Shown here: positions 35,501 to 50,501 of the stretch, in pieces | How the letters are laid out: each line of letters opens with the position of its first letter | How positions within the stretch are numbered: position 1 is the first letter of the stretch | NCBI GenBank assembly: GCA_945859605.1 | Contig: OX243815.1 | Span: forward strand, 37,298,665-37,362,664 | From: Lumbricus rubellus | Lineage: Eukaryota; Annelida; Clitellata; Crassiclitellata; Lumbricidae | Length of the DNA: 64,000 bases | Direction: 5' to 3' | Position numbers and translations under genes: made by a program | The notes under the pieces: model-generated | What the model saw: only the letters and a program-made list of their open reading frames with translations | Databases searched by the model: none | Told to the model about the DNA's origin: nothing

Positions 35501-38500
35501 GAAGCTGTCAACAAATCAACAATCAAACAATCAGTCAATAAGTTTGCAACTCACTGTAGAAACCAATTGGCTTTGTCACAATGAAATTGAAACAGTGCAC
35601 GTGTAAATTCCAAATGCTAAACATGATGAGCGAGAGATTCGATTATAAGACTTACCAAGATCGTAAAATTCATCGATCTTAACGTCAATCTGTTTGTAGA
35701 TTTCACTCTCTGCATCACTTTTTGCGCTCTGCAACAGATGAATGAAAAGAACACAACATTCAGAAGACAGTAAAAACAATTCGCCAAAGATCACAACAAC
35801 GATAATAAATAGCATGCAGAAAAAACCTAACACAAGTATTTCTTCACTTAGATAAAATTACATTTAAAACTTAAAGCACTACAAAAGTCAAGATGCAGGA
35901 ACCAGTTAAACCATAAAATAAAATCAATAAGCAACCGGCTAAAACCGGTTCCAGGTCTATATCCAGACAGAGAAGACAACCAATGTCCTTTGTAATCGCC
36001 AGTCACATAGGAAAATTTAATTGGTTAATTTATGTACAATTTCACATTGCAGCTTCAAAACTGTTTGCAAAGTTAGTTTATGTTGAATATGAGCAGTGCT
36101 CCAAAAACAAACAATACTGAAGAAATGTCAGTGCAGAGTGAGCATACAGCTTTGCCTGGAGGCTTCTTCCAATGCACTGACTCAAGCAATGGCTTGTGAA
36201 ATTCCCTATATTGGACTTGTCGGTTCATTACTGCCTGACGCAGTTTGAACAACATACTTTTATTTTATGACAAATGCAAACTTACTTATTGAAATTTATA
36301 GGAATTGGTGTTGCGATACTTTAAAACATAATAGTATTGTTATTGCCAATGCACTTATAAGGAAGCATTGTATTGGTATTGGCAATACATTTCCCAGTAT
36401 TGTTAACTGCCCTGTTAAATGGCAATTTGGAATTATTCACATGAAGAGAAGGCAGGCACAATATAACTGATTTGTTTGTATGTTTGTATGTGCACTTGTT
36501 ATAGCGCCCCTTCAAGCTCTCTCTACTCAGAGGCGCTCCCGATGCAGAGCGGACCCTGCATCGAAGTTTCACGCCGAAGCGCTGAGCAATTGTGAGTGAA
36601 GGACTTGCCCAAGGTCCTTACGCGGCCAGGTGGATTCGAACCTCGGACCTTCCGGCTCCAAGGCAACGACGCCACCACTAGACCACCGCGCCCCACTGAT
36701 ATGCAAAAACTGCAAATAATAAGTTCTATTATGGGAATAATTAACAATATTTGTATCAGCCCTAACGTAAAATTTGTTTACCTTGAACATGGACTGTCCT
36801 TGCAGCTTGGAAGCATGAAAATTGTCTTGCCTGGCTCTAAAAAAAACACAGTTCCACATAAGTTTATTCTATTTTATTTATTAAAGTTAAAACCAAAATC
36901 CACAAGAGAAATCTGGGCAGAACTCTCTTTTTAAAGCTGAAGCACTGAATCTTCACCTCTGCCTTTGATGTGCGTTGATACTTCAATGCACCAAAGTGCA
37001 ATTAAAAACAGGAAGACGAATGTTTGAGAAGCCATGCAACCAAAACCATCGTCTTTGGTATTCAGTTAATATAAAATATCTTTAGTTTACTTGCCTCACC
37101 TTTTTCTTAACCAATCTCTTCTTTAGAACCCTTCCAAAACTAAGCAGCAGCAAGTGTCATAAAATATTTTCTTTACATCCAATAATGCATGCATGAAATG
37201 CAAAGTAAACTTAAAATTGCACCTCAAAGAATAAGTGGAAGAAGAAAGAAGAAAAATCTAAAACCAAAATTCAAAAAAGAAATCTGGGCAGAACCTTGAT
37301 ACCTCAATGCACCAAAATCAAATTAAAAACAGGAAGATGAATGTTTGAGAAGCCACGCAACCAAAACCATCGTCTTGTCTGGTATTCAGTGAATATAAAA
37401 TATCTTTAGTTTACTTGCCTCACCTTTTTCTTAACCAATCTCATATAACCCTTTCAAAAATAAGCTGCAGCAAGTGTCATAAGACATTTTCTTTACATCT
37501 AGCAATGCACGCATGAAATGCAACGTAACTGGGCATTCAAATTGCATCTCAAAGCCACCAACAACCACAGAGAATAAGTGGAAGAAGAAAGATCTTTTAT
37601 ATACCCAGTGATGTTTGAAATGAAATCCTCAAGAAAGATGCAACTCTGGTCGAGATGTTCCATGTTGATCGAGATTTGAATGAGCTGTCAATTGTAAACA
37701 CAATAACTTCAAACAGCAATAACTAAAAACTAAAAATTATTCTTAAATTTAAATAAACCTTTTACCTGGCTCTCCTGCTAAACCCAATCAGCATATGACA
37801 GCACATGCCAAATAAATTAGCTTCAGCTCTGTGTATTTACGGATCAACTAAGCTGCAGCAGTAAACATAGATCTGTGTAATATTATCAAGCTCAACTCAA
37901 ATCTATCTTATCTAAATTTCATCAATAAATGAAGCTCAAGCAGTAGACTAAATATAAGATATAACAGCAAAAACACTTATATCTTAGACCTTAGTCCTTC
38001 CACGCATTTGTAGTGCATCGGGCGACACAGGTCCTCCACGTCACTCTGTCCTCTGCAGCTGTCCTGGCCGCCTCCCACGTCATTCCGCCGTCTTCCAGGT
38101 CTTGTATCACCATATCCCGCCAGGTCTTTCTTGGTCGACCTCGTCTTCTTCTCCATCCAGTCGGAGTCCAGTGCATTGCCTGCTTCACAATTCTTTCCTC
38201 ATTTGATCTGTGTAGATGTCCCAACCACCGCAGACGCAATTTCTTCATCATCTCCTCCAATTTCTCCATAGATGTTCTTTTCCTTACGTCTTCATTTCTG
38301 ATTTTATCCTTCCAAGTAATCCCCAGTATCCTCCTCTGCCATCTATGATGAGCTGCCTCTAGCCTCTTCATGTTTGCTTTGGTCACCGACCATGTCTCCG
38401 CTCCATACAGCAACACTGTCAGCACCAATGCTCTATATAATCTTGTCTTTGTTGTTATACTGATCCCCTTGTCCCTCCATATGTTGTTACAATCCTAAAC

Positions 38501-41500
38501 TATTCCAGAACTGTCAGAATCAGTAAAGCAAGGCCTTTTATCACTAAGTACTAAAACCAAACTTCATCAACGTAAACATGATTTAAATTTAGCAACCCAG
38601 ACAACATAGCAAATCAGCCGTCATTTAGTGACAATTCATTTCAAATTGGATTTAATAAACTGCTTAGAGTTGTCAGAAAACAATCCTGATGAAAAAGATC
38701 AGATACAGTGTGTAAACCAAGCCACATACAAAAAGAAATAATGCTGAAGTCAGTATTTATTGCTCCACTTTAAGTTCTTGTACAATGTACAGTGCAAAAA
38801 CCAATCAACGCATCGTTTTTAAGCAAATGGCTTTGGGTGATTGAACCTGTGCTAAGCAGAATGGCATGCAAACCGGAAGTGTGCAATACAGAGTCCAGTA
38901 TGCAGTTTCAAATCACAATCATCAGTCAACTGATCAGCCAATCAATCAATCACTTAATCAATCAATCAATCAAAATGAACTCACAACTTTTGTGAAGCAA
39001 GAAATGCTGTACATTCGGTCAGTGTGTTAGTACATAATATTATTATAACTCAACCCATAAAAGAACTTGTCTTAAGCAAGACAACTGCAATGGCCAGACA
39101 ATTTTCAAAATGATCTTCAATTGTGTTTTAGTAAAGACCACCTAGCACAGGTCTGCTAACTTTGCAAATCTGTATGATTCAAAACATTAAAACAAGGCAA
39201 CAAACGAGGTTAAGCGTCATCTTCATAATCATTAGTATAAACACAGACACTGAATTGGGCAAAATATTATGGTACAACAAGTGCTAGTCAAACTTTGGGA
39301 CTAATGGCAAATCTAAAAATGTTTAGAAGCTTAATTTTTCTAAACCAGTATTACTGAAATTTTACATCTGGTAATATCTCATCAGCTCTTTAAGACAACC
39401 TGACAAGCTGCTTCCAGGTAAGAAGTGACACTGCATGGTTGAGACACATGTTAACATGAAGACATTGTGGGCCAGCTAAGTCTTCAGACATGGCATGTAA
39501 ACGACATGTAAAACGAACTATTGTGCTATTGCCTAACTAAATCCATACATCTGTTTTTCACTCAGTAATCAGAGTCCACTTGCAAATTGATAAACCTACC
39601 TTGATAGAATTATTTGTTTAATACACAACACTTAAAGCCTAAAAGTTTAAAATCACATGGCAGAATGTTGATGACAAATTATAAAAACAAAACACTGAAG
39701 TAAAAAAAGATAATGTGACTTATTTTGAGTACTGAATTAGTACTAATGTCCATGGCAAAAAATATTGTGCAAGCCATTAATTTATTAACTGGAAAAACTA
39801 ATTACCATGGTAGTTGTAACAATGGGAGTAAAGAGCCATGGACAATTGGACATAAAGAAGCGAATGTAATAGGTACAATTCTAAACTCATTCTACCCCAT
39901 TTGCAAATTACATCCACCTCAGAACTTTGTTTCCTATCACATTCCTACATTTGGTAAAGTATATAACTAATTTTGGCATATTCAACTGTTTCTGTAACTT
40001 AACTTAATCAATTCAACACTTTATCTGCTACTGATTGGTGGAAGAAAATCTGCAAAGTGAAGCTACCAATGTTGTGGTGAATATTCAAAAGGACAAGGAG
40101 TCATGTGGAAGCTGGAAAGGTGTCATTTTTTAAAAAAATGGAAATGACTCAATTCACAAAAACTTCGCAAACTAACTACAAAACTCTGAATATCATGCTG
40201 TTATTACTAAATGTAGACTACACAGAATTTGAGTTTATGCCAACTTCAGCAAAGCTCGCTACATGTCTGCAGCAGAAGCCCTATGGTTATCAAAGCGAAA
40301 ATTACAAAACCTAAACCTAATGGCTATGTAATGTGTTTCTTCAATTCATATCATGCAATAAATTAAAAACAGATCACACGATTAACGACTACAAAGTCAA
40401 TCTAATCATGATGGATGATAATCAGATCACTTGACATGATTAACGACTACAAAGTCAGTCTAATCATGATGGATGATAATCAGATCACTTGACATGATTA
40501 ACGACTACAAAGTCAGTCTAATCATGATGGATGATTCCGATCCCAAGAATAATCTTGCTGTGTCAACATGTCAGCATAAAAAGCCAGAAGAGGCAGAGTA
40601 CTGCATAGGATTCTTGTACTCTCAGCCAATCTCAAGCTTACGAGCAATGTAAAATGGAAGCCGGTGATTAAACTGGTCTCACTGGTGCAAATGTTTGTGT
40701 AATGCTCAGAAATATAAAATATATATGACATATACAACCTCAGCCAATGGAAAAAATGACAGGAAAGGGTTGGAAGGCAATCACCACTCAATATATATGG
40801 CCTTAAACATTCGTCAACAAATGAAACAACCAAGCAACAATTCATAAGGATGATTTATCTCAGCTGTCCTATTATTATTATCTGTCAGAATTATTCTTAA
40901 GCCCAGTACCAAAAGCAAAAAGAACATCGACCCACAACAAGCCATCCAAAGATCTCCCACTGCCAAAGCTTGAATTGCAATCCATTTTAACAACAACAAA
41001 AAAGCACAGTCAAAGTCTTAAATTCAAAATGATGGGAGCGAAAAATGATAAAGGTCTAGTATTACTAAAACATGTACCAACAAAACAAAGAAGAAAAACA
41101 AATGCACAACGAACAAATAAGACTACAAAAAAAGAGTAGTGTTCATGGTAACAATAATTGGTCATCTACCACACAAACAATAATCCTACGACACATGTTA
41201 CGTCACTAGACACACGTTACATGACTACACGGAGATGAAGATAAGCGAGAATACCTGCAGCAGAGTCAAGTGCGGTTGTTTAATGAGCCCCGCAAGGCAG
41301 CCACCAAGCGTCCGCATTAGCAGAACATTGGCAAATTTCCGAATCATATCGTCAATCTCAGTCTGGCTATATAGAAAAAGTAATTTCGTTGATTTGAGAA
41401 AGATCAACACCTGATTTAACACACTCAGAGGAAGGGAAGAGCTTTTCGAAAGCATACTCGTGTTTGAAAACATAATTATACATTAAAAAACTAACATGCT

Positions 41501-44500
41501 TTTAGAATGGTACAAAGAATCTGTAAGCAGAATTAGTATGAAGCAAACTAAGCAAGGCATCAAACAATTTGTAAAACAAGGACAGAAAAAGTAAAAGCAC
41601 AACCCAAAAATGAAAACAAAAACGCCCAACGATGCTGATTATTGTTTAAACTAAATTTTAAAAATTGACCGCATGATTTACATTTACGAAATTGGAATTC
41701 TATGGTCATAATTATGAATCTGCGTGTTCCTGAAAAACATGCTATAGGATCTTCTACAATTCAAAAATACTGTGGTACTCATCAAAGGTGCATAAGAAAA
41801 CTAACTCAACTGAACCATCTGCTGACACAGGTAGATAGATAGTTGGCCATAGACGTCTTATGTAATAAATAAAATTTCTAGGCAGATCCTAGGATCTTCT
41901 ACAATTCAAGGATGCGTGAGATTCTACAGTACTGCAGTACTTCATAGTTAATTCTAAACAACTTCAGATTTAAAACAGCAAGCCTTTCGTGTCTCTCAAC
42001 ATCAATAGTTCGTATCGAAGTGCATAACAATAGAATGCACTTTTAGCCACTGAACGTGTAAGAGACACATCAGAAATGCAGCTTGACACTTTAACCCACG
42101 TCACCTTCAAGGTGTAAACTCGGTTCACTAGCTATGCCATTTGTAACAGCTACTCTATAATATACAACTATACTTGTCTTCTAATCTCCACTTCATACAT
42201 ACAGCCACTGCTACTTTTACAAATTAATTAAACACTTTTTTTCTTAGGCATAACACTACCAAGTGATATAGTCAATCTGTAAGACTAACAACACAGCATT
42301 GGGAAGAGAACAAAGCAGAAAGACCCAGATTGTCACTATGTGAAAAGATTGTCACTAGAAAAAGGAAGCAATGTTACATGAAATAACGCTATATCCAGGT
42401 TACTCAAGGTAAACTGTTTAACTCTTTAACAATGTCCTGCATTGGTATACCACATATCTTAGCACATGTTCATCGTTAAAGGGTTAAGAAACTTAGAGGA
42501 GTTGCGAGGTTTGCAGAATAACTTGGATAACAACCTCTTTGCAAACATTGAGGCAGTATTCACAATATGGATGTCACAGAATAAACATTATAGTAGTTCT
42601 TACTGCTAAAGTACTAGTTTCTCCTGCTATCCATCTCAGTATTGTTAACTTACATGTTCACACAGGTCTGCCAGTTTATCTACCAACTTCCATATATATA
42701 ATTATTATAATGGACTTCATATCAAATTTTCAACAGACTCTTGCTCTGCTATTTATTTAACCACTGATAAAAAATTTCAGCTCCTTCTATAAGGTAAATT
42801 AAATTTTCAAAATAAGAGTCCTAAAACATTTTAAATTTGCAGAAACAAAAAAAGTAAAATGTAAGGATGTCAAAGAAAAAACAAGAAAAAACTTAAACCA
42901 ACACATACAGCTTTAGAAGCAAAAATTCAAAACACACTCAGCCTCCACTGAAAAGTGAATCAAAACAAGCTGTTAATTTGCAATTAACTCTGGCAAGCTG
43001 TTAATTAGCAGTTTATAAGCAAAATTGATAGAAAAGAAACTGACTCAAGCAAATATCAAATGACCATTGAAGTAGAATCGTCAAATTCAACTTAAATTTA
43101 CAAAGACCAAAACAAAGCAGTTTGTATATTTGTTGGTTTTGCCCAATGCAGCACATACAGTAAATAATTTGGAATAAAACTCACAAAACACAAAAACCAA
43201 TTTAATCTTTGTGACATGAGATTTATTTTTCTGATGAAAACTAATTTGCTTTGTATGGGAAAATAATCAACCAAAATAGAAAATAATAATAAGTCTTTTG
43301 ACCAATTTTGTGTGTATTAGGCCTACAATCACAAATATTAGAACAGGCATGCTAAATTCAACAGTTGCAATAATAATTAGACTGACAGAACAGGTGAAGC
43401 AAATTCCAGTTTATATATCCACAAAAACTCAACGGAACTTTTTAGAAAGCGAACTGGTATCAACACTCAGCACCATGCACCAATTGCGCAAAGCAACCAA
43501 CCACAGAAACTGATAATATGGCTCCTCAAGAACGCGTAATAAACCAGATAATTAGCTCTTTACAATAAATTTATTGCAATCTTTAAAACATGTAGTAATT
43601 TGACAAAAATCCTCTCCTAGCTAAGCGTGCATTGGTGTTAGCAGACTGTGTTCCAAAACCCGATCTGCACCAGAAGCGTTAGGTCTTGCGCTGCACCTGC
43701 TGGCACCTACACCTGTTTACCTGGACTAGCTTCAGGTTAGGTCTCTTGATTAGCTCGCTGACGCCATTCCACAGTGTTTTCTGCATAATGTTATCAGTCG
43801 CGTTGTATATCATTTCCGTTTTTTCGGTCATGCTTCACAGAGGGCAGCAGCACACAACAATGAAACCAAACAGGAAGAAAAGAAATGCAAATAAAAAAGA
43901 ATGCCGGTACAAATGAAATCATGCCCAAAACATGCCTCACAAAAATAAGAAAACAAGTGAAAAGGAAAGCAGAAATATAATACACTCATACTAAATATCG
44001 TTATTTTAAAATTGTTATTATTACTACTAAACCAAAGTGTGGTATAAGCAGTTGGTCATAACAAAGAATATATTTAATTATTTACTAAAAATTACTAAAA
44101 ATCTGTAATCTTAGTATTGGAAATAGTCAAACCTCGATATAAGTTTAATTCTTTACCGACGAGCCGCACTGGTTTCCCAGTCGCTTAAATTACACTGTTG
44201 TCGCTAAAGCCTTTAAGGTAGCTACTATGTGGCCCAAACCATAAAAAATACTGGCGTCAACTTGTTCATAAAATTTTGGAATATTCATTGCCTATACAGA
44301 TAAAAGACACAAAAACAGTGGAATTGTCAAACTAAACTTAGGTTAACAATTTAAAACTTAAAAAATTCCACTCTTTCTACTTATTTACAGCATTTGATCA
44401 AAATAATATATATGATAATGAATGGTTCCATTCAATACAAATAATACCAGTGATTGATTATTCATAGCATGCCTCCATAAAAAAATTGTTTCATTAATAG

Positions 44501-46831
44501 CACTCAAGCTTGTGATGTATTTCATGCTAAATTTTTTTTTCATATCGAGGTTTTTATGGTGTTCAGATGACAAAAAAGTTACAACCACAAAACAAGCAAG
44601 TATTACAACTTTCATTTAACAATAATAAAAATAATTATATAGTCAGTATCACAACTTCTTACCTCAACTCAGTCTACTACACAATTATAATGAATTCATT
44701 CACTTCACAATAATATCAAATCCTGTTACGTTAGCCATCTTGAGACATTGCATTCAATGATCGCTACCTAACATTTACTCACAATCAAATTTGCTAGTTT
44801 GCCATAAACTCTTTTTAAAAAAATCTGTCACCCAATCAAATCAAATCTGACAGTGACGTGTGATTAAAATACTCTGTAATGGTAATATATATCTCTCTCT
44901 CTTTGTCTCTATCCCAAAACTTTAGCACCTCTCATTTACTAAGTTCTTTAAATTCATTCTGCTCAGGAATATCGAGTAAATACTTATGCCAAAAATGAAA
45001 ATACAATAGAAATAGAAAGAGCAAACCAAGAGCAATATTCTAACGTAGACAGCTTACCTAAGATGCAGATCTTCTGAGAATTTAAGACAGGCGTTAATGT
45101 ACTTCTTGACTTCACAGTAGACTCTTGGAACGAATTGTGAAAATGGAAATCTCTTCGGGAATTGCTCCTAAAAGAAAGACTCAAGAGTTAAGTAAAAAGA
45201 AAATACTTTTCCTACATCTTCTGTCCAACAACTACACAACTATAATTCTGATTCATGTGTCAAAATGAAGAAGCCGAACATTGAAAAAAACTATGTATTA
45301 TTATCAACATGTTCATTAAAGAAAAGGCGTGATCGACAAACAAAGTTATAACCCTCAAAGATCTATCAGTCTAATCGTCCTCACCACATAAGTTTAATGT
45401 AATAACATAAAAATGTTTACACTAAAACTATCAGAAAACAAACAATATATCTCATATATACATATATATATTATATAAATATGGGAGAAATAAATTTTTA
45501 ACAAATTTCATGCGCACATTGCATATTTATCTCTATCAGGCTGCGAAATACACGAGTTCAAGGTGGGGTTAAAAGAACAAAAATGCAAAAAATTGTAGCT
45601 GTGATGAACAACAGAAGTCAAAAATATGTTGTGCGAACTTAGACACTTAAGCATTTTATAACAATAAATTGTCACGTACTGAATCACAAAGCTCAACCAC
45701 TTTGAAGCAATTTAATCAATTTTAATGAACATATCTGAATACCTCTCTTATGGCACACTTACACTTAGTCCTTTCGTATGTATTAAATATCTCTCAATAA
45801 ATGCATGCATTTATTCAATTGATTATTCCTAACAAATGATTAAATTACATAGCTAAATTAATTATGTAACTTTCAAGAGCAGCTGGTAGACTACCGCTTC
45901 TAAATCGAGATCCTTGAATGGATAGATGTCCGTGATTCGTCGATACTCTTCGTCAACGTCGACCATAATTGGCGTGTAGTTGTCTTCATCGAATATCACG
46001 TTGAAAACCTCAACCCACGTCTTTCGCAGGATCTCGCTGTACTGATCCCTGCATGATGATGAGCAGCAAAAAAGAGTGTCAGTTCAACAACTTTTACTGA
46101 TTGGAAAATTAGGCATCTATTTGGCTATGGTATGGATGCTGCACAGTACTACACAGCTATAAAAACAATTGTCACGAATCAACAATACAGTTTCACTTAT
46201 CAGCTTTGATGCAGCACTTTGTGAGTTACTTAAAATTGAGCCATATTAAATGTCTTCATCTACAGGGTGGTCCAGCATAAATGTCCCGACTTTGCAAGCT
46301 TATAACTTCGCCAATTTTTGGAATTTATTTATACTTTATACGTCAAATAAAAGGTAATTAACTCTAGTATCTGCACTGAAAAAAAGAAACTGGTACACGT
46401 TTAGGTTTTAATTATATGCTCGGAACAGCGCTAGCTACCATATTTTTTTCTCTATGACGCGATCTGGCGTCGTTGACAGACGGTGATTGCGTTTTGATCT
46501 TAATTTTCAGAACTGATAAGGGATTTAATTCGGTTGAAATGATTAACGAATTTTCTAACAGTGGATGGAATAAACAATACCTGGAATTATCTGCTACGTA
46601 AAATTGATAAAAACATGACTTTCTAATCGTAAACCATGGGAATTACGGCGTTCATATCCGCTAACATTGCTCTTGTGTCCGAGTAAATTGGCCGTCAAGA
46701 CAATGACCCGGGCAGGCCCTTTAACCCTTTGACTTGCCCTATTGTTTTTACAAGAAAAGGTAGGCCTATGTATGTATGTATGTATGTATGTATGTATGTA
46801 TGTATGTATGTATGTATGTATGTATGTATGC

Positions 46832-46864
<33 letters not shown>

Positions 46865-49800
46865 TGTATGTATGTATGTATGTATGTATGTATGTATGTA
46901 TGTGTGTATGCATATATATATATGCATGTATGTATGTATGTATATTTGTATGTATGTATGTATGTATGTATGTATGTATGTATGTATGTATGTATGTATG
47001 TATGTATGTATGTATGTATATATGTGTATGTATATATTTATATAAATATATATATGTATATATGTGTATGTATGTATGTATGTATGTATGTATGAATGTA
47101 TGTATGTATGTATGTATTTATGTACACTGTGTCCGGAAAAAAAGGGACCCATTTTGTAAATATGAAAATAAATAGTAAATATTAATCGATTTTCATAATT
47201 CAAAGACCGTTTTTATCCTAACATATTTATCTAACAATTGTGAAAATATAAAAGTTTCATTCCAAATAATGACGTCATAATGACGTCATTTGCACAAAAA
47301 GTCAAATTTCGGAGATAAATGCGCAAAATCTTCAAACATTTCAATGTTTTTATGATGTAATTTATCAATAATAAATGTAAGTTTGATTTTATTTTTGTAT
47401 CTGAATTATTTTGTGGTCAAAGTGTACACCTTTGGCCTCAACGTAAGCTTCAAAACGATCGCGCTAATAGCCAACAACAGCATCGATAACCTGCTTATCA
47501 AAATCCTCCCCAGCAGGCATTAACAATTCGCTCACGGAGTTCTCCAATGTCTCTTATCCTTGTCTTGTAGCCTACACCTTCTCCTCCATCAGTCTCCAAC
47601 TCTTATTAAGGGCGGGATTTAATCGGGCGGCCGTTTAGCAGTCAAATAATATTATTAAGAGGAATGAAATTCGAGACTCCTTAGTTAACAGTTCAACAGA
47701 TTGACGAACTCAGTGAACTGAAGCGCTATTTTGTTTAAATGTGTAGGCTATTGTTCCGATTATTCCCGGATAGCATTCATCACTTTTTTTACAGCGCAGA
47801 ATTTCCCTCTAATAAGCTGCATTTATTTTCACTCCTGGTTCTATTAAATGGATTTCCGTTTTACCAAAAACCAATATACCAACCGAAACCATGCATGAAT
47901 GGCCGGCCACATGCATTTGTATGCAAATGACGTCATGATGACGTCATTATTATGATTGTAACTTTTATATTTTCACCAATGTTAGACAAATATGTAAGGA
48001 TTAAAATGGTGTTTGAATTGTGAAAATCGCGTAATATTTACTATTTATTTTCATATTCAGAAAATGGGTCCCTTTTTTTCCGGACACAGTGTATGTATGT
48101 GTATGTATATATTTATATATATATTATGTATATATATATATGTATATATATGTGTGTATGTATGTATATATGTATGTATGTGTGTGTATGTATATATATA
48201 TGTATGCATGTAAGTATGTATATATGTATGTATGTACATATGTATGTATGCATATATGTATGTATATATGTATGATTGCATGTATGTATATTTTATGTAT
48301 GTACCCGGGTATGTATATATGTATGTATGTATATATGTATGTATGTATATATGTATGTATGTATGTATATATGTATGTATGTATATATGTATGTATGTAT
48401 GTATATATGTACGTATATATGTATGATTGCATGTATGTATGTATGTATGTATGTATGTATATTATATGTATGTACCGGGTATGTATATATGTATGTATGT
48501 ATGTATGTATATATGTATGTATACATGTATGTATATGTATGTATATATGTATAGAAAAGCGCGCTTTAAAGCGCGCTGGCAAGTCAAAGGGTTAAACAAA
48601 TCTCTCCAGGTCATTCCGCGCGATACAGGTAGTACTAGAAACACCGTATCCTAAAAGATGATCTAAAGTTATTTGTCAACGTGATGTCCAACAGCACTAA
48701 AACACTGACGCAATAAAACGGCTATAGCGAGACAGCCGTTTCTTTGCGTCTAAAGCAGCGCGTGGCAGTGGGCACGGCTGTTGATAAAATTGAAAGAAAA
48801 TAGTTTAGCGAAAAGAGGATATTCATGGGAGAGACTTATACAAACACCTAAAATAATTGTGTCTATGCGCGAGTTAACAAAAAACGATTTGTGAATATCC
48901 CGGGAAAACGGCGCCATATTATGTCATAGAAAGCAACAAAATATGGTAGCTAGCGCTGTTCCAAGCATATAATTGAAACCTAAACAAGCACCAGTTCGAC
49001 CTTTTCAGTGCAAATACTAGAGTGAAATACCTTTAATTTGACCCATAAAGTATAAATAAACTCCAAAAATTGTGGAAGTTATACGCGTTCAAAGTCGGGA
49101 CATTTATGCTGGACCACCCTGTATATATATATACAATGTCATAAATTACACACATACATTCATAGCCAAGTTAGCTACACCGGTAAGCGAGAGCGGCATA
49201 CGTCTGTTGGTTGCAACGGACTGCGGTTCAAGCCTCAGGCTGGGAGTTGACATTCAGAGATTTAGATATCTCAAGTTAGCACGTGTGGGACACAGGGAAG
49301 CAAGGTGCTGCGGAGCGACCTTGGACACGTTGCTTACCCATCATTGTCTGTGGGGAAAGCAACGAGAAACCACCTCACTCATTTCATCACCGGGTGGCGA
49401 AAGCCATAAAATCTGCCTACGGGCAGAGAACCATTATCATCATCATCATCATACATTCATACATACATGACTTTTGTTCAGTAAACACTCTGCTTGCATT
49501 AAATAATGTACTTGTTTAGGTCAGTTACATAGCCATGGGCACACCACTTTGTGAGGTATTAAAAAGCTGTTTTATTATGTGTCTTGATACACACATACAA
49601 TGCATGCATAGTATTTCATACATGATCTTAAAGCACTCGATGCAAGATATCCAACAAGATAAAAAAATTACAAATAAATGAATGGACGACACTGAATATA
49701 TACATCAAATCTGTTAAGTCCACAGTTTATCTGATTCTACACACTGTTACTAAACAGATAATGCATCAATCTTATGAGAATTATTAGGGAGAAACATAAA

Positions 49801-50463
49801 TTTCCAGTTAAAATACCATAGGATAATCACCAATTTCATATGATACAAACCTCACTTCTAGCAGCAACTCATACAGCTGACTCACAGTGAAACCATACCC
49901 CTGGAATAATTCAACAAGTTCTTTCAAACATCAATTAATTCTTTTGTCACCAAATACTTAACAATATTTTATAAACATGTTGGAAAAAAGCATTAAATAA
50001 GGTGGCATATCCCCATAATTATCAGTTATGAAATTGTCACTAAAATCCTTTTCTTTCTGCAATAGATCTATAAAAAAACATTATTCTTCAAATACATCGA
50101 ACTGCTTAAACTGTTATTATCAACTGTCAAACTAATCATTTAAAAAGTAGTACACTGGCAAAAAGTACTGCGATTAGCAAGTTAAATTACCTCACCTTAT
50201 CTAAGAGTAATTCCTTCCAGGCCGATAAATCACAAAGTGACGTTACAAATGAGCACTGTTCTAACTTAACATACATTACTCAATACGAAGAAAATAATTT
50301 GGTGAACATCCAAAAACAAATTGAAGAATTTAAGACATAAAATATTTATGACTCACTCTAAGCGTTAGGCAGAAGAGCATGATCAAGTTCTTGACTTGAA
50401 GAAGCAGATCCGTATCTGTACAGAATCCCTACAAATCAAAATGCCAGAATCATCCATCACAAT

Positions 50464-50501
<38 letters not shown>

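Larger units (their letters stand above)
46725..48591. mobile_element. piggyBac-like element, middle level of the nest
   Basis: TTAA then CCCTTTGACTTGCC at the left and GGCAAGTCAAAGGG then TTAA at the right, a perfect 14-bp inverted repeat with TTAA duplication (46721-46724, 48592-48595). The interior is almost wholly TATG microsatellite plus a third element. No transposase is visible, so it must rely on one supplied from elsewhere. Confidence 0.82.
46263..49121. mobile_element. TA-flanked element with long inverted repeats, outer level of a nest
   Basis: CAGGGTGGTCCAGCATAAAT at the left is the exact inverse of ATTTATGCTGGACCACCCTG at the right. The arms stay similar for roughly 200 bp (both contain GGAACAGCGCTAGCTACCATA or its inverse). 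TA flanks both ends, as in mariner/Tc1 elements. Removing the piggyBac-like insert leaves about 1 kb with no coding frame. It lies in EXOC6 intron 13. Confidence 0.85.

Noticed and set aside
36632..36694. A tRNA gene on the minus strand
   Set aside because: A and B boxes are present, but the arms do not close into a cloverleaf, and a SINE body, tail and short target duplication follow.
46594..47203. Many overlapping Met-Tyr-Val-Cys and His-Thr-Tyr-Ile frames
   Set aside because: Artefacts of the TATG microsatellite; the same holds for 48057-48654 and 16362-16984.
49800..49856. EXOC6 exon 13 ending at GAA|GTGAGG
   Set aside because: That donor breaks the frame into exon 14. Ending 5 nt later at GTGAG|GTTTGT restores the conserved EVRDQY sequence.
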